64,000 bases of DNA from Apodemus sylvaticus (lineage: Eukaryota > Chordata > Mammalia > Rodentia > Muridae), in contig NC_067481.1 of NCBI RefSeq assembly GCF_947179515.1, positions 87,669,547 through 87,733,546 on the forward strand, read 5' to 3'. The notes beneath the pieces are model-generated. The model worked only from the letters and a program-made list of their open reading frames with translations, was not told the origin of the DNA and ran no database searches. The first letter of the stretch is position 1. Every line of letters starts with the position of its first letter. Positions 9,694 through 21,364 of the stretch are shown here, piece after piece. The position numbers were made by a program, and so were the translations under genes.

Positions 9694-11448
9694 TTCCATC
9701 TTTTCTAATGTTTTATACCAGAAAGAAAACCACTAAGAGATTTCTTTTTTCCTCACTAATCTTTTAGAAGTGATCTCTTAGTGCCTTGGAAAGCAGTGGG
9801 CAAAAGAGTGAGTATCAGTCCTCACAGGGCACACATTCACTTTGGATACTATGGTCCAAAACAAAATTTTAACCCAGAGGTCTTTATCTCAGAACATTGT
9901 ATACCTGAGCTCTGGTTTGGTTTTCTGATATAACCTGGAACTCACAATTCTGACCCAGTCTTCTTGACAGTTCAATTTATGGATACAGCACTCCAGACAA
10001 GCTGATACATGGAATACAGCATCTGCTGTCAGAAAAACTGTATGTTGTAAGGAAGAGTAGGGTATGTGAGGTCTGAGGATTTAAAAATAGCATTTTCAGT
10101 GGATTATATTCTTCATCATTATTTTGCCTCAAGTAGTTATATTATAATAGCACTCTTAGATTCAGCCGATTGACCATTTTCCTTACGAATACTATATATA
10201 ATTATGAATTTCAGGCTTTGAGAATGAAAATTTTATCAGCTATAAATATGAAGCATACATTTAAATAAAAAAATCCTTATAGAATGTAAATTCTTGGGAG
10301 CCTCCAGTTTTCAATTTAGATGCTTGTTCCAATATTGATTTTGTATTGCAACTTTAGAAATAAATCTTGATTTAGGGTTGACAGCACCATGCTTTAAATA
10401 TATTAGATTGTTTTAGCTCTGACAGTTTATTTTTCCAGTTGTTCTGCTGTATAACAGTATTGCCTAGTGTGTAATCTCTTTAGAACACTAGTGTTTAAAT
10501 GAAGAGAGAAAAAAAAAAGACTGATTTTGGCCTCCAGGCACCAAAGTAAGGATGCTTATCATATTATTTTCTGGTTTGTAACCATGCAAGAGGACACTTG
10601 TATCTCTTACCTCCACAGTTGTTCTCATGTTTCTTGGGAGATAATATGAATGAATTAACTCTCCTTTCAAAACTATGAATAAAAACCCAGCAGTTTCTTG
10701 GTAGTTTGGGGAAAGGGGTCTTTTATAGAGAATGCCAGCGGAGCTTTCAGTGTGCCAAAGGTTGAAGCTCATCCAGGGATAACTGTTTCTACAGCCCAGT
10801 TCCAAGTTATACCTGGTGTCCCAGGTATACCAAACCAATGCTGCTCCATTTTGATTGGTCTCTCCTTGCTCCTCCTGTCCTCATGAATGCTAGACAACTA
10901 TGTTACAACCCAGCTATATTCCCAGCCCTGGGTATACTTATATGTACAGAAATCTTATGTTTTGACAAAGAGTTCCAATATTTCTAAACCTGTTTGACCT
11001 ATTCTGGAGTCTTTAAGGTGTAGTACATTTGGTGAGGAAAAATACCTGGATAAAATCATGCATTAGAGCCCTGTCCTTTAGGCCATTTGTAAATCCATAC
11101 GAAATGCACTTGTAATCATTTGAAAGAAGAACATCAACCTGGCAGTGCAATATAGGGACCAGTTTAAGCAAGAGACATAGGAGAGCTCTAGGAATCTCTA
11201 TCGAGATGTCATCACTTATCCACATGCGAATATCACTGCAATTGAAAAGCTTTGCCAAATGGAAGAATTGATATTGTTTGCCTAAGGTCAGGAGCTATGG
11301 ATTTCCATGAGTTGAAGTTCTCAGTACAGCTGTACAGAAATCTCAAAGGAGAATGTCATTTGTGAGGCACTATTTGCATTTTTAACCTTTGATTATGGAA
11401 CAACAATATGACACATTTGTTTTGTTTAGAATTTCAGAATTATTATTT
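9691..11448. other. Unique AT-rich DNA; short ID-like fragment near 10885-10930
   Basis: Mostly no recognised repeat. 'tgctagacaactatgttaca' followed by 'cagctatattcccagccct' at 10885-10930 resembles the antisense of an ID-type SINE head. A 9-bp inverted repeat lies at 10808-10829. Open frames of 62-116 codons have no recognisable protein similarity. Confidence 0.45.
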
Positions 11449-11449
11449 T

Positions 11450-11496
<47 letters not shown>

Positions 11497-11628
11497 ATGC
11501 ACATGCACAGGTCATAGAAAAACTTGGCAGGAGTCAGTTTTTTCTACCATACAGGTGCCAGGGATGAAACTCAAGGCATCAGACTTGGTGGGAAGCCCAT
11601 TTACCTGCTGAGACATCTCTCCTGCCTG
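11449..11628 (-). repeat. B3 SINE with (TG)n tail
   Basis: A TG run (11449-11494) is followed by the B3 body in antisense: 'cttggcaggagtcagttttt', 'gccagggatgaaactcaagg', 'cccatttacctgctgagaca'. The CA-type tail of the SINE has become a microsatellite. Confidence 0.85.
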
Positions 11629-12687
11629 CAGGATGTCAGAATTCTTAGAGGGAGATTAAGTCTAGCCTGCAGTGAGTGGTTCTGAAAATTGCTCTGCCTC
11701 TTTAAGAAGATTGACATGAATTGTGAGCCTCTGCTTTGTTTTCAAAAACAAATGAACACATTTCCCATTTAAATAGTGGTCTTCACTGTCTGGCCTTTGA
11801 ATAAATGCTGGGAAAGTGTCTGATGTGCATGTATTTATCTTACAGCTTGACAAATGGAATTAATGCCAAAGTGTTAAGCCATTACTGTGTAGGGGAATGG
11901 AGGTCTTACAAATACATTTGCTATTTCACTTTCTCTGCATGTTCTCTGCATTGACGGCTGGGTTAATGATATCCTCAGAAATTGTATGGTCTATTGAGTA
12001 GTGACGGCAGTGAAATATGGTTGGCCAAAGCATCCAGGGTAGCTTCCTGTGGTAATAAATTGAAAATGTTGGAGAGTTAAGGATGGGAGTCCAGGATAGG
12101 CACAAGGGAAAACATTACACAAAAGAGCCCTTGGTGTTTACCACCACCTCCTGGATGTGGCCCAGCAATTTCTCCCTTTATATTTTTTGTTTGTTTGTTT
12201 TAGACTCAGAGCTGGTCAGATGCAGAGCTTTCTTTAGCTGCCTTCTGCAAAGTCTTCCCTTTATAACTACAAGGGATTGCTTACCTCATGGTAGCATCTG
12301 CAGGTCTGACTAAGTCCATCTCCATTGCCATCCTTAGAGACACTCCATAACGGTGTCCCTACAGAAGAGCATTCATATGTGGAGAAGCAAGAGTCCTTAT
12401 TTCCTTGGTGAATCCCCTCTTTTCAGTCCTTTATTTCCCTATCCCTTTTCTACTCATCAGTTCATTTCATTCCTCCATATTTTTTTTTCCATTTCAGGGT
12501 AAACCTCTGCCTTTCCTTTCCTACCCCCAGGAAAAACAAAGTCTTAGGGGCTAAATGAAATCAAAGTACAATTGTTTTTAGAGCAGAATTGAGGTTCCCC
12601 CATGTGGGAAGTAATCTTAGGGATGCTTTTGATAATCAGTGGTCCTTGCTTCGTATCAGTTTGGTGAATTGAGAACCTATACTGTTA
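11629..12687. other. Unique DNA, candidate conserved non-coding stretch
   Basis: The part 11650-12075 lacks recognised repeats and has balanced composition with motifs such as 'gaattaatgcc' and 'gacggctgggttaatgat'. The rest is pyrimidine-rich and unremarkable. No gene is seen. Confidence 0.4.
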
Positions 12688-12908
12688 CTCAATTTTACAT
12701 TTTCTTTTTTTTTCTTTTCTTTTATTTTCTTTTTTTTTTTTTTTTAATTTTTGGTTTTTAAGACAGGGTTTCTCTGTATAGTCCTGGCTGTCCTGGAACT
12801 CACTCTCTTCGAGGCTGGCCTCGAACTCAGAAATCTGCCTGCCTCTGCCTCCTAAGTGCTTGGATTATAGGAGTGCACCACCACCGCCCTGCTCAATTTT
12901 ACATTTTC
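12688..12908 (-). repeat. B1 SINE with 17-bp target-site duplication
   Basis: The B1 body in antisense ('gacagggtttctctgtat', 'agtcctggctgtcctggaac', 'aactcagaaatctgcctgcc') follows a T-rich tail complement. The 17-bp sequence CTCAATTTTACATTTTC occurs at 12688-12704 and 12892-12908, directly flanking the insertion. Confidence 0.95.
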
Positions 12909-13027
12909 ACTTTGCATCTATCTTTGTTGAATTTCTATTGAAGATTTATCTAATTTTCATTTTACATACTTTATATTTTAAGTGCTTTGTCTGTCTATCT
13001 GTATCCCATATGTTTAACATTGCCATC

Positions 13028-13168
13028 AGATACCAGAAGAGGGAGGAGATCCCCTGGAACTTGGGTTACATATGGTTGCAAACTGCCATGTGAGTAATGG
13101 AAATCCAACCCTGGTCCTCTGCAAGAGATCTATCAATGTTGCTAACCACTTGGCCATCTTTCCAGTAA
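13028..13168 (-). repeat. B3/B2-family SINE fragment
   Basis: Antisense text 'accagaagagggaggagatc', 'ccaaccctggtcctctgcaa' and 'taaccacttggccatctttc' fits the B2/B3 head and centre. It is diverged. Confidence 0.75.
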
Positions 13169-14837
13169 CTTCTGCATTTTTATGCAAATACTCTGTTTCT
13201 GAAGGGTACAGGCACTTTCATACCCTCATCCCAATACCTATATCTATCACTGGGGAGAAGATGTACTATGCATGCTTCATTTGAGTTGTATTAGAGAGAA
13301 TCTTTTACTTTCTTTGAACTAAATTTCAGTCAAATATGCATCCCCTACACTGGCTTGCCAATTTGACTAGAGATGAAAGGTTTCCTGTCTGCTTTGTGTT
13401 TAAAATTACTGTTTTTCTTTTGGTGAAAAAAAGATGGAATCATCCTTGAACTTATCTTTAAATTGAAACACTAGAATGATTAAAGTTTTGCTATTATTTA
13501 CCGATCAAAAGTTATTTTCTATTGAATATCCTTCCTTTAAAATATTCAAAATTGCTAAAGCCACAGAGCCAGATAATCTAAATCCATAGGACATAAAGCA
13601 GCATTTTCATTTGATGCTAGTATTATATCCTTAGGTTTTCTTGTGAAGGGAGTCTATGAGAAATCCACAGAGCATAAAGGAGAACTACTATTTTAGGATC
13701 CACCGATACATTTTTGAGATTTTTCTAGGTTGGGAACTTAGCATTAATAAAGGCCTTGGTGATGGCTGTTGTATACTGTGTTCTAATCTAGTGTTCACCT
13801 GTGGTCTCAGTTATAATTACTATATATTTAAATCCCATCTTGGAATTTTATAGTAATAGTACAGGAAAGTACTGAATTATCAGTCAGCTTAGAGTAACAC
13901 TTACCATGTTAAGACAGCACTTGAAATTAGCCATTAGAGACCTGGAATGAGATGATATAAAACTGATCAGAACCTGTATTACAAAAGCAGCTTTTTCAGT
14001 CATCAAAAAACACACACACAAAAAAATGCTTGGATCAAAGTGGTTTGACAGGTTATCTTTCTCATACATGAACACTTAAAATCAGGCAAGCTGTTCTGTG
14101 CTTTATGATTAAACTTAGAAGGATAGATACATGTATACATGGCATGCATGGAAAAGGGGACACAGTAGATCTCAAGAAAAATGACAGGAATAAACTGACT
14201 TACAGACTGAACCTCCACGCAGTGGAAGGGAAATCATGGAGGCTCATTGACTGCACAGGTTAATCAAGATTCTGGGACTGTGTTTCTAGCATAGGAGCTG
14301 GCAGGCATTTCTTGAGGGACAGAAAGGTGAGCACCAATGAGATTTTGGAGAAGAGAATCAGCAGGAGCCAGACCGCAGGAAAGAGGAGAGATCACAGGCA
14401 AGGCACAGTACACAGAACACGGATGGACTTGCATATTGACAGAGGTCTGCATCCCTTCCTGAAATGGTCCAAGCTTCACTCCCCACATACAGCATCCGAC
14501 CCAGAAACACACAGCACTTAGCAGCAGTGTTACTTATTGTAATTGTGGATTCCTGAATTTGAGAGCTTAATAGGTCATTAATGCTCCCGTCAGGAACGTC
14601 CACCCTTTAAATTCTGGTTTGCTCCTGTTTGCATGTGAATGGTGTATCCCAGTTGGTTTTTGATTTCCAATATCATTTCCTTTAGAAAGAGTTGGTTGTT
14701 CTAGGTTTCTGGTCACTCTACTTGTCAAGAAAACAACAATGACAGTCATACAACAGCACAAAGGTTAAAGTGGTAGGGTCCTTTCTGAGCAGGGACAAGA
14801 CCATGGGATCTGTCTTATCAACAAGTTAAGCTAGTTT
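13169..14837. other. Unique DNA, candidate conserved non-coding stretch near 14510-14760
   Basis: No gene or clear repeat is seen. The part 14510-14760 has 'aataggtcattaatgctc', 'accctttaaattctgg' and 'aaaacaacaatgacagtc', which combine homeodomain, SOX-like and TGACAG motifs in repeat-free DNA. Confidence 0.4.
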
Positions 14838-14900
14838 TGTTGGCATTCACCTGTAATCCCAGAACTAGGAGGCAGGAGCATTTTGAATTCAAGGTGAGCG
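14838..14900 (+). repeat. Old B1-like monomer fragment
   Basis: 'ttggcattcacctgtaatcc' followed by 'cagaactaggaggcaggagc' matches the first part of a B1/PB1 element in sense orientation. The rest is too diverged to follow. Confidence 0.6.
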
Positions 14901-17274
14901 TCTGCTAACTAATTCAAGATCGCTTCTGCGATCTTACATTAAAAATGAAAACAAACATTTATGCAAACCATTTGTTTGAAGGGTGTTTTGTGGTTTTGAT
15001 TTCATTTTTACTTTGACTCACAAGACCTATTGGAAAATGGGGTCTGAGATGACTTATAGCCGAGAGTTCATTTACCATGCATAGGGAACATCAAAATGTG
15101 AAAGCAACATCTCTACCCTAGCAGAATGGCAGCACTACCATAAGTTCTCATTGCAAGAATTGTTCCTAACAGTGGACATGCCCACGTTATTAACTGGAGA
15201 ATGAACTGGGAACTAAGAGGGGGGAAAAAAACTTCAAGACATATACTACAGAACAATATTTTTATTTTAGTATTCTTTAGAACCTCAGCAAGTCCTGCAT
15301 TTCTCTCTACACCCCATCAACACTAGAGTGTGATGATATTAAATTCTCTGTCTGTATCCTGCATTGTAAGGGGAGTGCTAACAGTGGTTTTTCCATGCTT
15401 CTCTTGTGGATTAGCTATTATTATTACTTTTTTGTCTCCCCTGGACATGTGACGATTAATGCCTAACACACTGCACAGCCACATAAGGGATATTGTATCA
15501 CCAGCAAAGCCAGAGACTGACTCCAAAGTAAATAAAACACCACCCAACTCCACCTTGTCAAGGGCTTATCAAAGTGCAGTGTTTGTCTTTGGCAATAGGG
15601 GCAGGCCTTGATTTCCTGTGCTTAAAAGAAGGATTTTTACATCTGAAACAGTAAAAGTACACTTGATGACAATTGATTCCCTTTGTCACATCCCTGCTGG
15701 ATATGCATCCCCTCATTCTCCAAGAGGGCAGCAAGTTCCATCTCAGCTCAGATCCCCTAGGACTGTGGACTGCCTCACCGGAAAACTTCTGTTGCCCAGA
15801 GCTCTGGCTATCAAAGGCAGACGGGTAGAATCTGCTACTCTTGCTCTTTCTCTATCCTCCAAATAAACTGATTACTTTGATCTCTAAAGCTTTGAATTGG
15901 ACATTTCTCAGCCTTCCTAAATTTGCTCCCTCTCCATTTTGATCAGAGGGTTTTTTTTTTTTTTAAACAGTTGTCTGTTTTTCAAAATGTCAAATTGAGA
16001 ATGGGGCAGTGGGACTGTCACCCTTTGGGTGTCCTGCAGCTATCTGTGTCTCTTGCAGAGACATATACCTACTTACCAGGAGTGCTTTTATCGTGAAAGC
16101 AGCACACACGTCACAGTAGAATGCATTTATTATAACATTAAATGACTAAAACTGTTTATTCTGTGAACATAATGGTTCTCTGTGTCTTCGGTTCATCTTA
16201 ATCTGTTTTAGTGCCCGGCTTTTCTCAAAAAACCTCTTTCTAATGCAGACTTTCTCATTTCATAGAATAGCTGGAAGAGGAAGAAGAATAAAACAAAATT
16301 AGCAGTTGATCAAGAGTACTTTAGGCTGCCACCCTTTCCATTAAGGATTTGATTTGATGTGAGCGCAATGCTTTCCCTGATACATTATGATAGAATAACC
16401 CTGACAGAAAGTGAAACCAAAGAAAACTAAAACTTGATCTGAGATACAGCAGCCTGCCACCCTCCGATTAGCATTTTAATTTGATGGGAGCAGTGTGGTG
16501 TCTTAGTCTGAGTTCCCAGGAAAGGCTTTCTCATTTAAGAGTGTCTTACCCTTATCAAGGAATCCTGAGCTCTTTTAGAATTTATTTATTTATTTTTTAA
16601 AGATTACCTCTGCTGCTTCCCTGGTGGCAAAGGAAGGTGTTTATCAGACACTGCTTTGCAGCAGCAATCTATGGCTGCCTTTTGATGACAACTGTAAGAC
16701 TTCATCAAGACTAAAGTATGCAGCTACATAAATATATATATGTATATACATATATATATCCATATGGATATATTCCTCTGACAATACCATTGTTAAAGTG
16801 GCTTTCTGCAAAAGAAATGAGTTGACAGTCACATTTTTTATTCTTTTGTCCCCCCCCCACCACCACACACATGCTCATGAGCACGCACGTGCATACGCCA
16901 ATAAAATAGGGAAAAAAATAAACTATTATGGAGACCCAATTCATTCACTACCAATTCAGGGCACCATGTTAGCCTTGTGGTACAGGACTTAAAGCAGATG
17001 AAACAAAAGAAAGCAAACCAGCCCTGGCTCTCCAGATCAACGTTCGTTTCCTGTGCACGCCGGTCCTTCTCTTCGACTTCCAGGGACTCGGCTGTTTGAA
17101 GAAGGGGCTTCATGCGAAGGGCTTGGTTTCAGAACTGGTTCCTTTTGTGTAATTATGCCTTCTTATGTTTATCCTTCTTTCTAAGTGCTTCAGGTTTATT
17201 GTGCAGAAACCCGGTGCCTGTATTAATGTCTTAATGTGTTTCTTCATGTTTTAGCTCAGTCCTTCTTGTTCCCC
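14901..17274. other. Unique DNA with an imperfect local duplication and small AT/C-rich repeats
   Basis: No gene is recognised. It contains an imperfect pair of about 80-bp units at 16290-16371 and 16418-16496, a TA-rich patch at 16730-16765 and a C-run at 16851-16859. Confidence 0.45.
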
Positions 17275-17288
17275 CTCACCCAGATCTT
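17275..17288 (+). repeat. Target-site duplication, left copy
   Basis: CTCACCCAGATCTT here is repeated exactly at 17694-17707, on the far side of the neighbouring B1. The pair flanks B2, a 37-bp spacer and B1 as one block. Confidence 0.85.
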
Positions 17289-17486
17289 TTTTTTTTAATA
17301 TTTATTTTTTAAAAAAATATTTATTTATTTTATGTAAATGCACGGTAGCTGTCTTCAGGCACTCCAGTAGAGGGAGTGTCAGATCTTGTTACAGATGGTT
17401 GTAAGTCATGCCGTTGCTGGGATTTGAACTCAGGACATTTAGAAGAGCATTTGGTGCTCTAAACTGCTGAGCCATCTCTGCAGCCC
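17289..17486 (-). repeat. B2 SINE, full length
   Basis: The A/T-rich tail (17289-17335) is followed by antisense B2 body: 'acggtagctgtcttcaggca', 'tgctgggatttgaactcagg', 'ctgctgagccatctctgcag'. Its 5' end is next to a 37-bp non-SINE spacer (17487-17523). There is no target duplication directly around the B2 alone. Confidence 0.92.
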
Positions 17487-17520
17487 ACAGAGAATGCTGT
17501 AGGCACTGTTCTCACTCCAG

Positions 17521-17523
<3 letters not shown>

Positions 17524-17551
<28 letters not shown>

Positions 17552-17694
17552 GGTTTTTTGAGACAGGGTTTCTCTGTGTAGTCCTGGCAGTCCTGGAACT
17601 CACTCTGTAGACCAGGCTGGCCTCGAGCTCAGAAATCTGCCTGTCTCTGCTTCCCAATTGCTGCGATTATAGGCGAACGCCACCACTGTCTGGC
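17524..17694 (-). repeat. B1 SINE, full length
   Basis: A T-run of about 27 (the poly(A) tail complement) is followed by 'gagacagggtttctctgtg' and 'cactctgtagaccaggctgg', ending in the B1 5' end at 17692-17694. The exact 13-14 bp duplication of its right flank lies left of the neighbouring B2, not left of this B1. Confidence 0.95.
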
Positions 17695-17707
17695 TCACCC
17701 AGATCTT

Positions 17708-18030
17708 CTACGTCTTTAACCTTTGAGATTCATCAGAAAGGAATGGTTTTACTCTGAAGGACAAGCAGAATTAAGGGACATGGGAGGGGAAAGGGCCTGG
17801 ATTCTGGTTGCCTAAGGTCTTTTATCAGCTGTGGTTAAGGAATTCCAGCACAGTTATCCATACTTGGTGGCAAGATTGCCTCTGACTTGAGTGTTTTGTT
17901 TGCTTATTTGTTTGTTTGTGGTTTTTGGTTGTCTGTTTTGTTTTTGTCTGTCAAATCCTGTGCTTAACTCTATGGCTAGTGAGCTTAATACATGAAGTCC
18001 ACTGCGCAATAATAAAAAAAAAAAGCTTTT
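17708..18030. other. Unique DNA with (TTTG)n patch
   Basis: No gene is seen. A TTTG/TTTTG-rich patch lies at 17893-17950, and an A-run lies at 18013-18024. Confidence 0.5.
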
Positions 18031-18033
18031 GGT

Positions 18034-18652
<619 letters not shown>

Positions 18653-18683
18653 AAAATCTCTTTCTCTCTACTCTCCCTTCCTT

Positions 18684-18696
18684 TCTCCCTCTCTTT
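18684..18696 (+). repeat. Candidate target-site duplication of the inverted L1, left copy
   Basis: TCTCCCTCTCTTT here is repeated exactly at 20514-20526, directly outside both ends of the L1. The sequence is low-complexity pyrimidine, which lowers its weight, but its position at both element edges is exact. Confidence 0.7.
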
Positions 18697-19696
18697 TATT
18701 TTAATCAATATATTCTTTATTTACATTTTAAATGATTTCCCCTTTCCTGGATCCCCCTCGCTGAAAGTACCATAAGCCCTCTTCCTTCCCCCTGTTTCCC
18801 ACTCCACCCCTTCCCACTTCCCTGTCCTGGTATTCCCATATACTGCTGCACTGAGCCTTTCCAGGACCAGGGGCCTCTCCTTCCTTTTTCTTGGACATCA
18901 TTTGATATGTGAACTGAGTCTTGGGTATTCCAGGCTTCTAGGCTAATATCCACTTATCAGTGAGTGCATACCATGAGTGTTCTTTTGTGATTAGGTTACC
19001 TCACTCAAGATGATATTTTCCAGTTCCATCCATTTGTCTAAGAATTTTATGAATTCATTGTTTTTAATGGCTGAATAGTACTCCATTGTGGATATATACC
19101 ACATTTTCTGTATCCATTCCTCCCTTGAGGGACATCTGTGTTCTTTCCAGCTTCTGGTTATTATGAATAGGGTTGCTATGAATATAGTGGAGCATGTGTC
19201 CTTATTACATGCGAGAGAATCCTCTGGGTATATGCCCAGGAGTAGTATAGCAGGGTCCTCCCAGGTATTATGCCCAGTTTTCTGAGGAACTGCCAGACTG
19301 ATTTCCAGAGTGATTTTACCAGTGTGCAATCTCACCATCAGTGGAGGAGTGTTCCTCTTTCTCCACAACCTCTCCAGAACCTGCCATCTTCTGAATTCTT
19401 TATCTTAGTCATTCTGACCAGTGTGAGGTGAAATCTCAAGGTTGTTTTGATTTGCATTTCCCTGATAACTGAGAATGTTGAACATTTCTTTAGGTGCTTT
19501 TCAGCCATTCGATATCCTTAGGTGAAAATTCTTTGTTTAGTCTGTACCCCATTTTTTAATGGGATCATTTGGCTCTCTGGAGTCTACCTTCTTGAGTTCT
19601 TTGTATATCTTGGATATAAACCCTCTGTTGGATGTAGGGTTGGTAAAGATCTTTTCCCAATTTGTTGGTTGCCGTTTTGTCCTTTTGACAATGTCC
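18697..19696 (-). mobile_element. L1 with 5' inversion: 3' segment (ORF2 end and 3' UTR)
   Basis: Read on the minus strand this holds the end of L1 ORF2 and the rodent 3' UTR. The left end carries the 3' terminus. The segment encodes broken ORF2 C-terminal pieces, for example on the minus strand at 18991-19368, where residues such as PEDSLACNKD and YYSAIKNNEF are visible. It stops at 19696 and is joined head-to-head with the upstream part of ORF2 in the opposite orientation. Confidence 0.93.
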
Positions 19697-20512
19697 ACCT
19701 TCCTATACTCAAAGGATAAACAGGCTGAGAAAGAAATTAGGGAAATGACACCCTTCACAATTGCCACAAACAATATAAAGTATCTTGGTGTGACTCTAAC
19801 CAAACAAGTGAAAGATCTATATGACAGGAACTTCAAAGAAATTGAAGAAGACCTCAGAAGATGGAACAATCTTCCATGGTCATGGATTGGCAGGATTAAT
19901 ATAGCTAAAATGGCCATCTTGCCAAAAGCAATATACAGATTCAATGCAATGCATACCAAAATACCAACTCAATTCTTCATAGAGTTAGAAAGAGCAATTC
20001 TCAAATTCATCTGGAATAACAAAAAACCCAGGATAGTTAATTCTATTCTATTCTCAACAATAAAAGAACTTTTGGTGGGATCAGTATCCCTGACCTCAAG
20101 CAGTAGTACAGAACAATTGTATTAAAAACTGCATGGTATTAGTGCAGTGACAGGCAAGTAGATCAATGGAATAGAATTGAAGACCAGGAAATTAACCCAC
20201 CCACCTATGGTCACTTGATCTTTGACAAAGGAGCTACAACCATTCAGTGGAAAAAAGATAGCCTTTTCAACAAATGGTGTTGGTTCAACTGGAGGTCAGC
20301 ATGCAGAAGAATGCAAATTGATCCATTCTTATCTCCTTGTACTAAGCTCAAGTCCAAGTGGATCAAGGACATCCACATAAAGCCAGACACACTGAAACTA
20401 ATAGAAAAGAAACTGGGGGAAGACCCTTGAGGACATGGGCACAAGGGAAAATTTTCTGAACAGAACAGCAATAGCTTATGCTCTAAGATCAAGAATTGAC
20501 AAATAGGACCTC
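19697..20512 (+). mobile_element. L1 with 5' inversion: inverted ORF2 segment
   Basis: This is L1 ORF2 in plus orientation, from the region just after the reverse transcriptase core (YSKDKQAEKEI, MTPFTIA, KYLGVTLT) through DRQ..QWNRIED-type text to SRIDK at about 20490-20500. It ends where the minus-strand segment begins in the L1 map, with only about 30 bases missing. It has internal deletions and frameshifts. Together with 18697-19696 it is one insertion produced by twin priming. Confidence 0.92.
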
Positions 20513-21364
20513 CTCTCCCTCTCTTTCACCATGAACTATAGCTTAGAATTGATTCATCCTGGGATTTTTTTCCCTCATGGAAATGTAGTGGATTTTGGAG
20601 AGGAGAAAGTCTTTGAATTCATACCCCAGCCTGTTGTAAAGCTGCTACAGGGATGTGTGTCACCAGACTGAGTCCCACCTCTACCGCCCAAACCCTGTCC
20701 TTTTGTTCAGTCATTACCTCATCTACTAGTATGCTCCCAATGGGTCAGATTTATTTTAAAGATCTCAGGCTCTCCCACAGAGGTCATCTCAGGGGGCTTT
20801 CTATTGTTTTTCTGAGCATTCGCGAATAGCCAGTGCATTTTCTGCCTAGCTCCTTGTTTGGAAACAGTGGGCATCTGATATTTTCAGACACAAATAAAGA
20901 TATTATTTTTATGGCCATCAAATTTATCCAAAGGTATAAATCCTCTTTGATTTTTATTGCCTGTCATGTAACAGAGGTGGGGTTCCAGCTCGTTGTACTT
21001 TTTTACTTTTCTAAGATGTGGCGTTAAAGTTTTCTTTTCAAGATCATTTCTCATATGCATATTCCCTAAGACTCTTTTCACATCAAAGTTCTACTTTGAA
21101 GCCTTCTAGCAAAGTAGCAGGCAGGCAATCTATGACAACAGGCATAATTTAGGTGCATTGCTTTATCTGAGGAAATGAAAAGTTTCATCCTTATTTAAAT
21201 AGCAGTTTTAAAGCCTAATTAATGAAATTGATAGCTTCATGTATGTAAATTGCCATAAAAGAAGAAGGGAGTATGTAAAATGAGGTTGGAGGGGTTGCAT
21301 GCAAGTCTGTTCCTCTATAACAGACTTTAGTAAGCAGATGGGCATGCTCCAGGTGTGCTTTCAT
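20513..21364. other. Unique DNA, candidate conserved non-coding stretch
   Basis: No repeat after the L1 duplication at 20514-20526. 20860-21260 is repeat-free, with 'taaagcctaattaatgaa', 'gataaa'-like and 'tatttaaatagc' motifs. No coding signal is seen. Confidence 0.45.

Noticed and set aside
17289..17486. tRNA gene from the B2 head
   Set aside because: B2 SINEs derive from a tRNA, but this copy is a retroposed SINE without a tRNA cloverleaf of its own.
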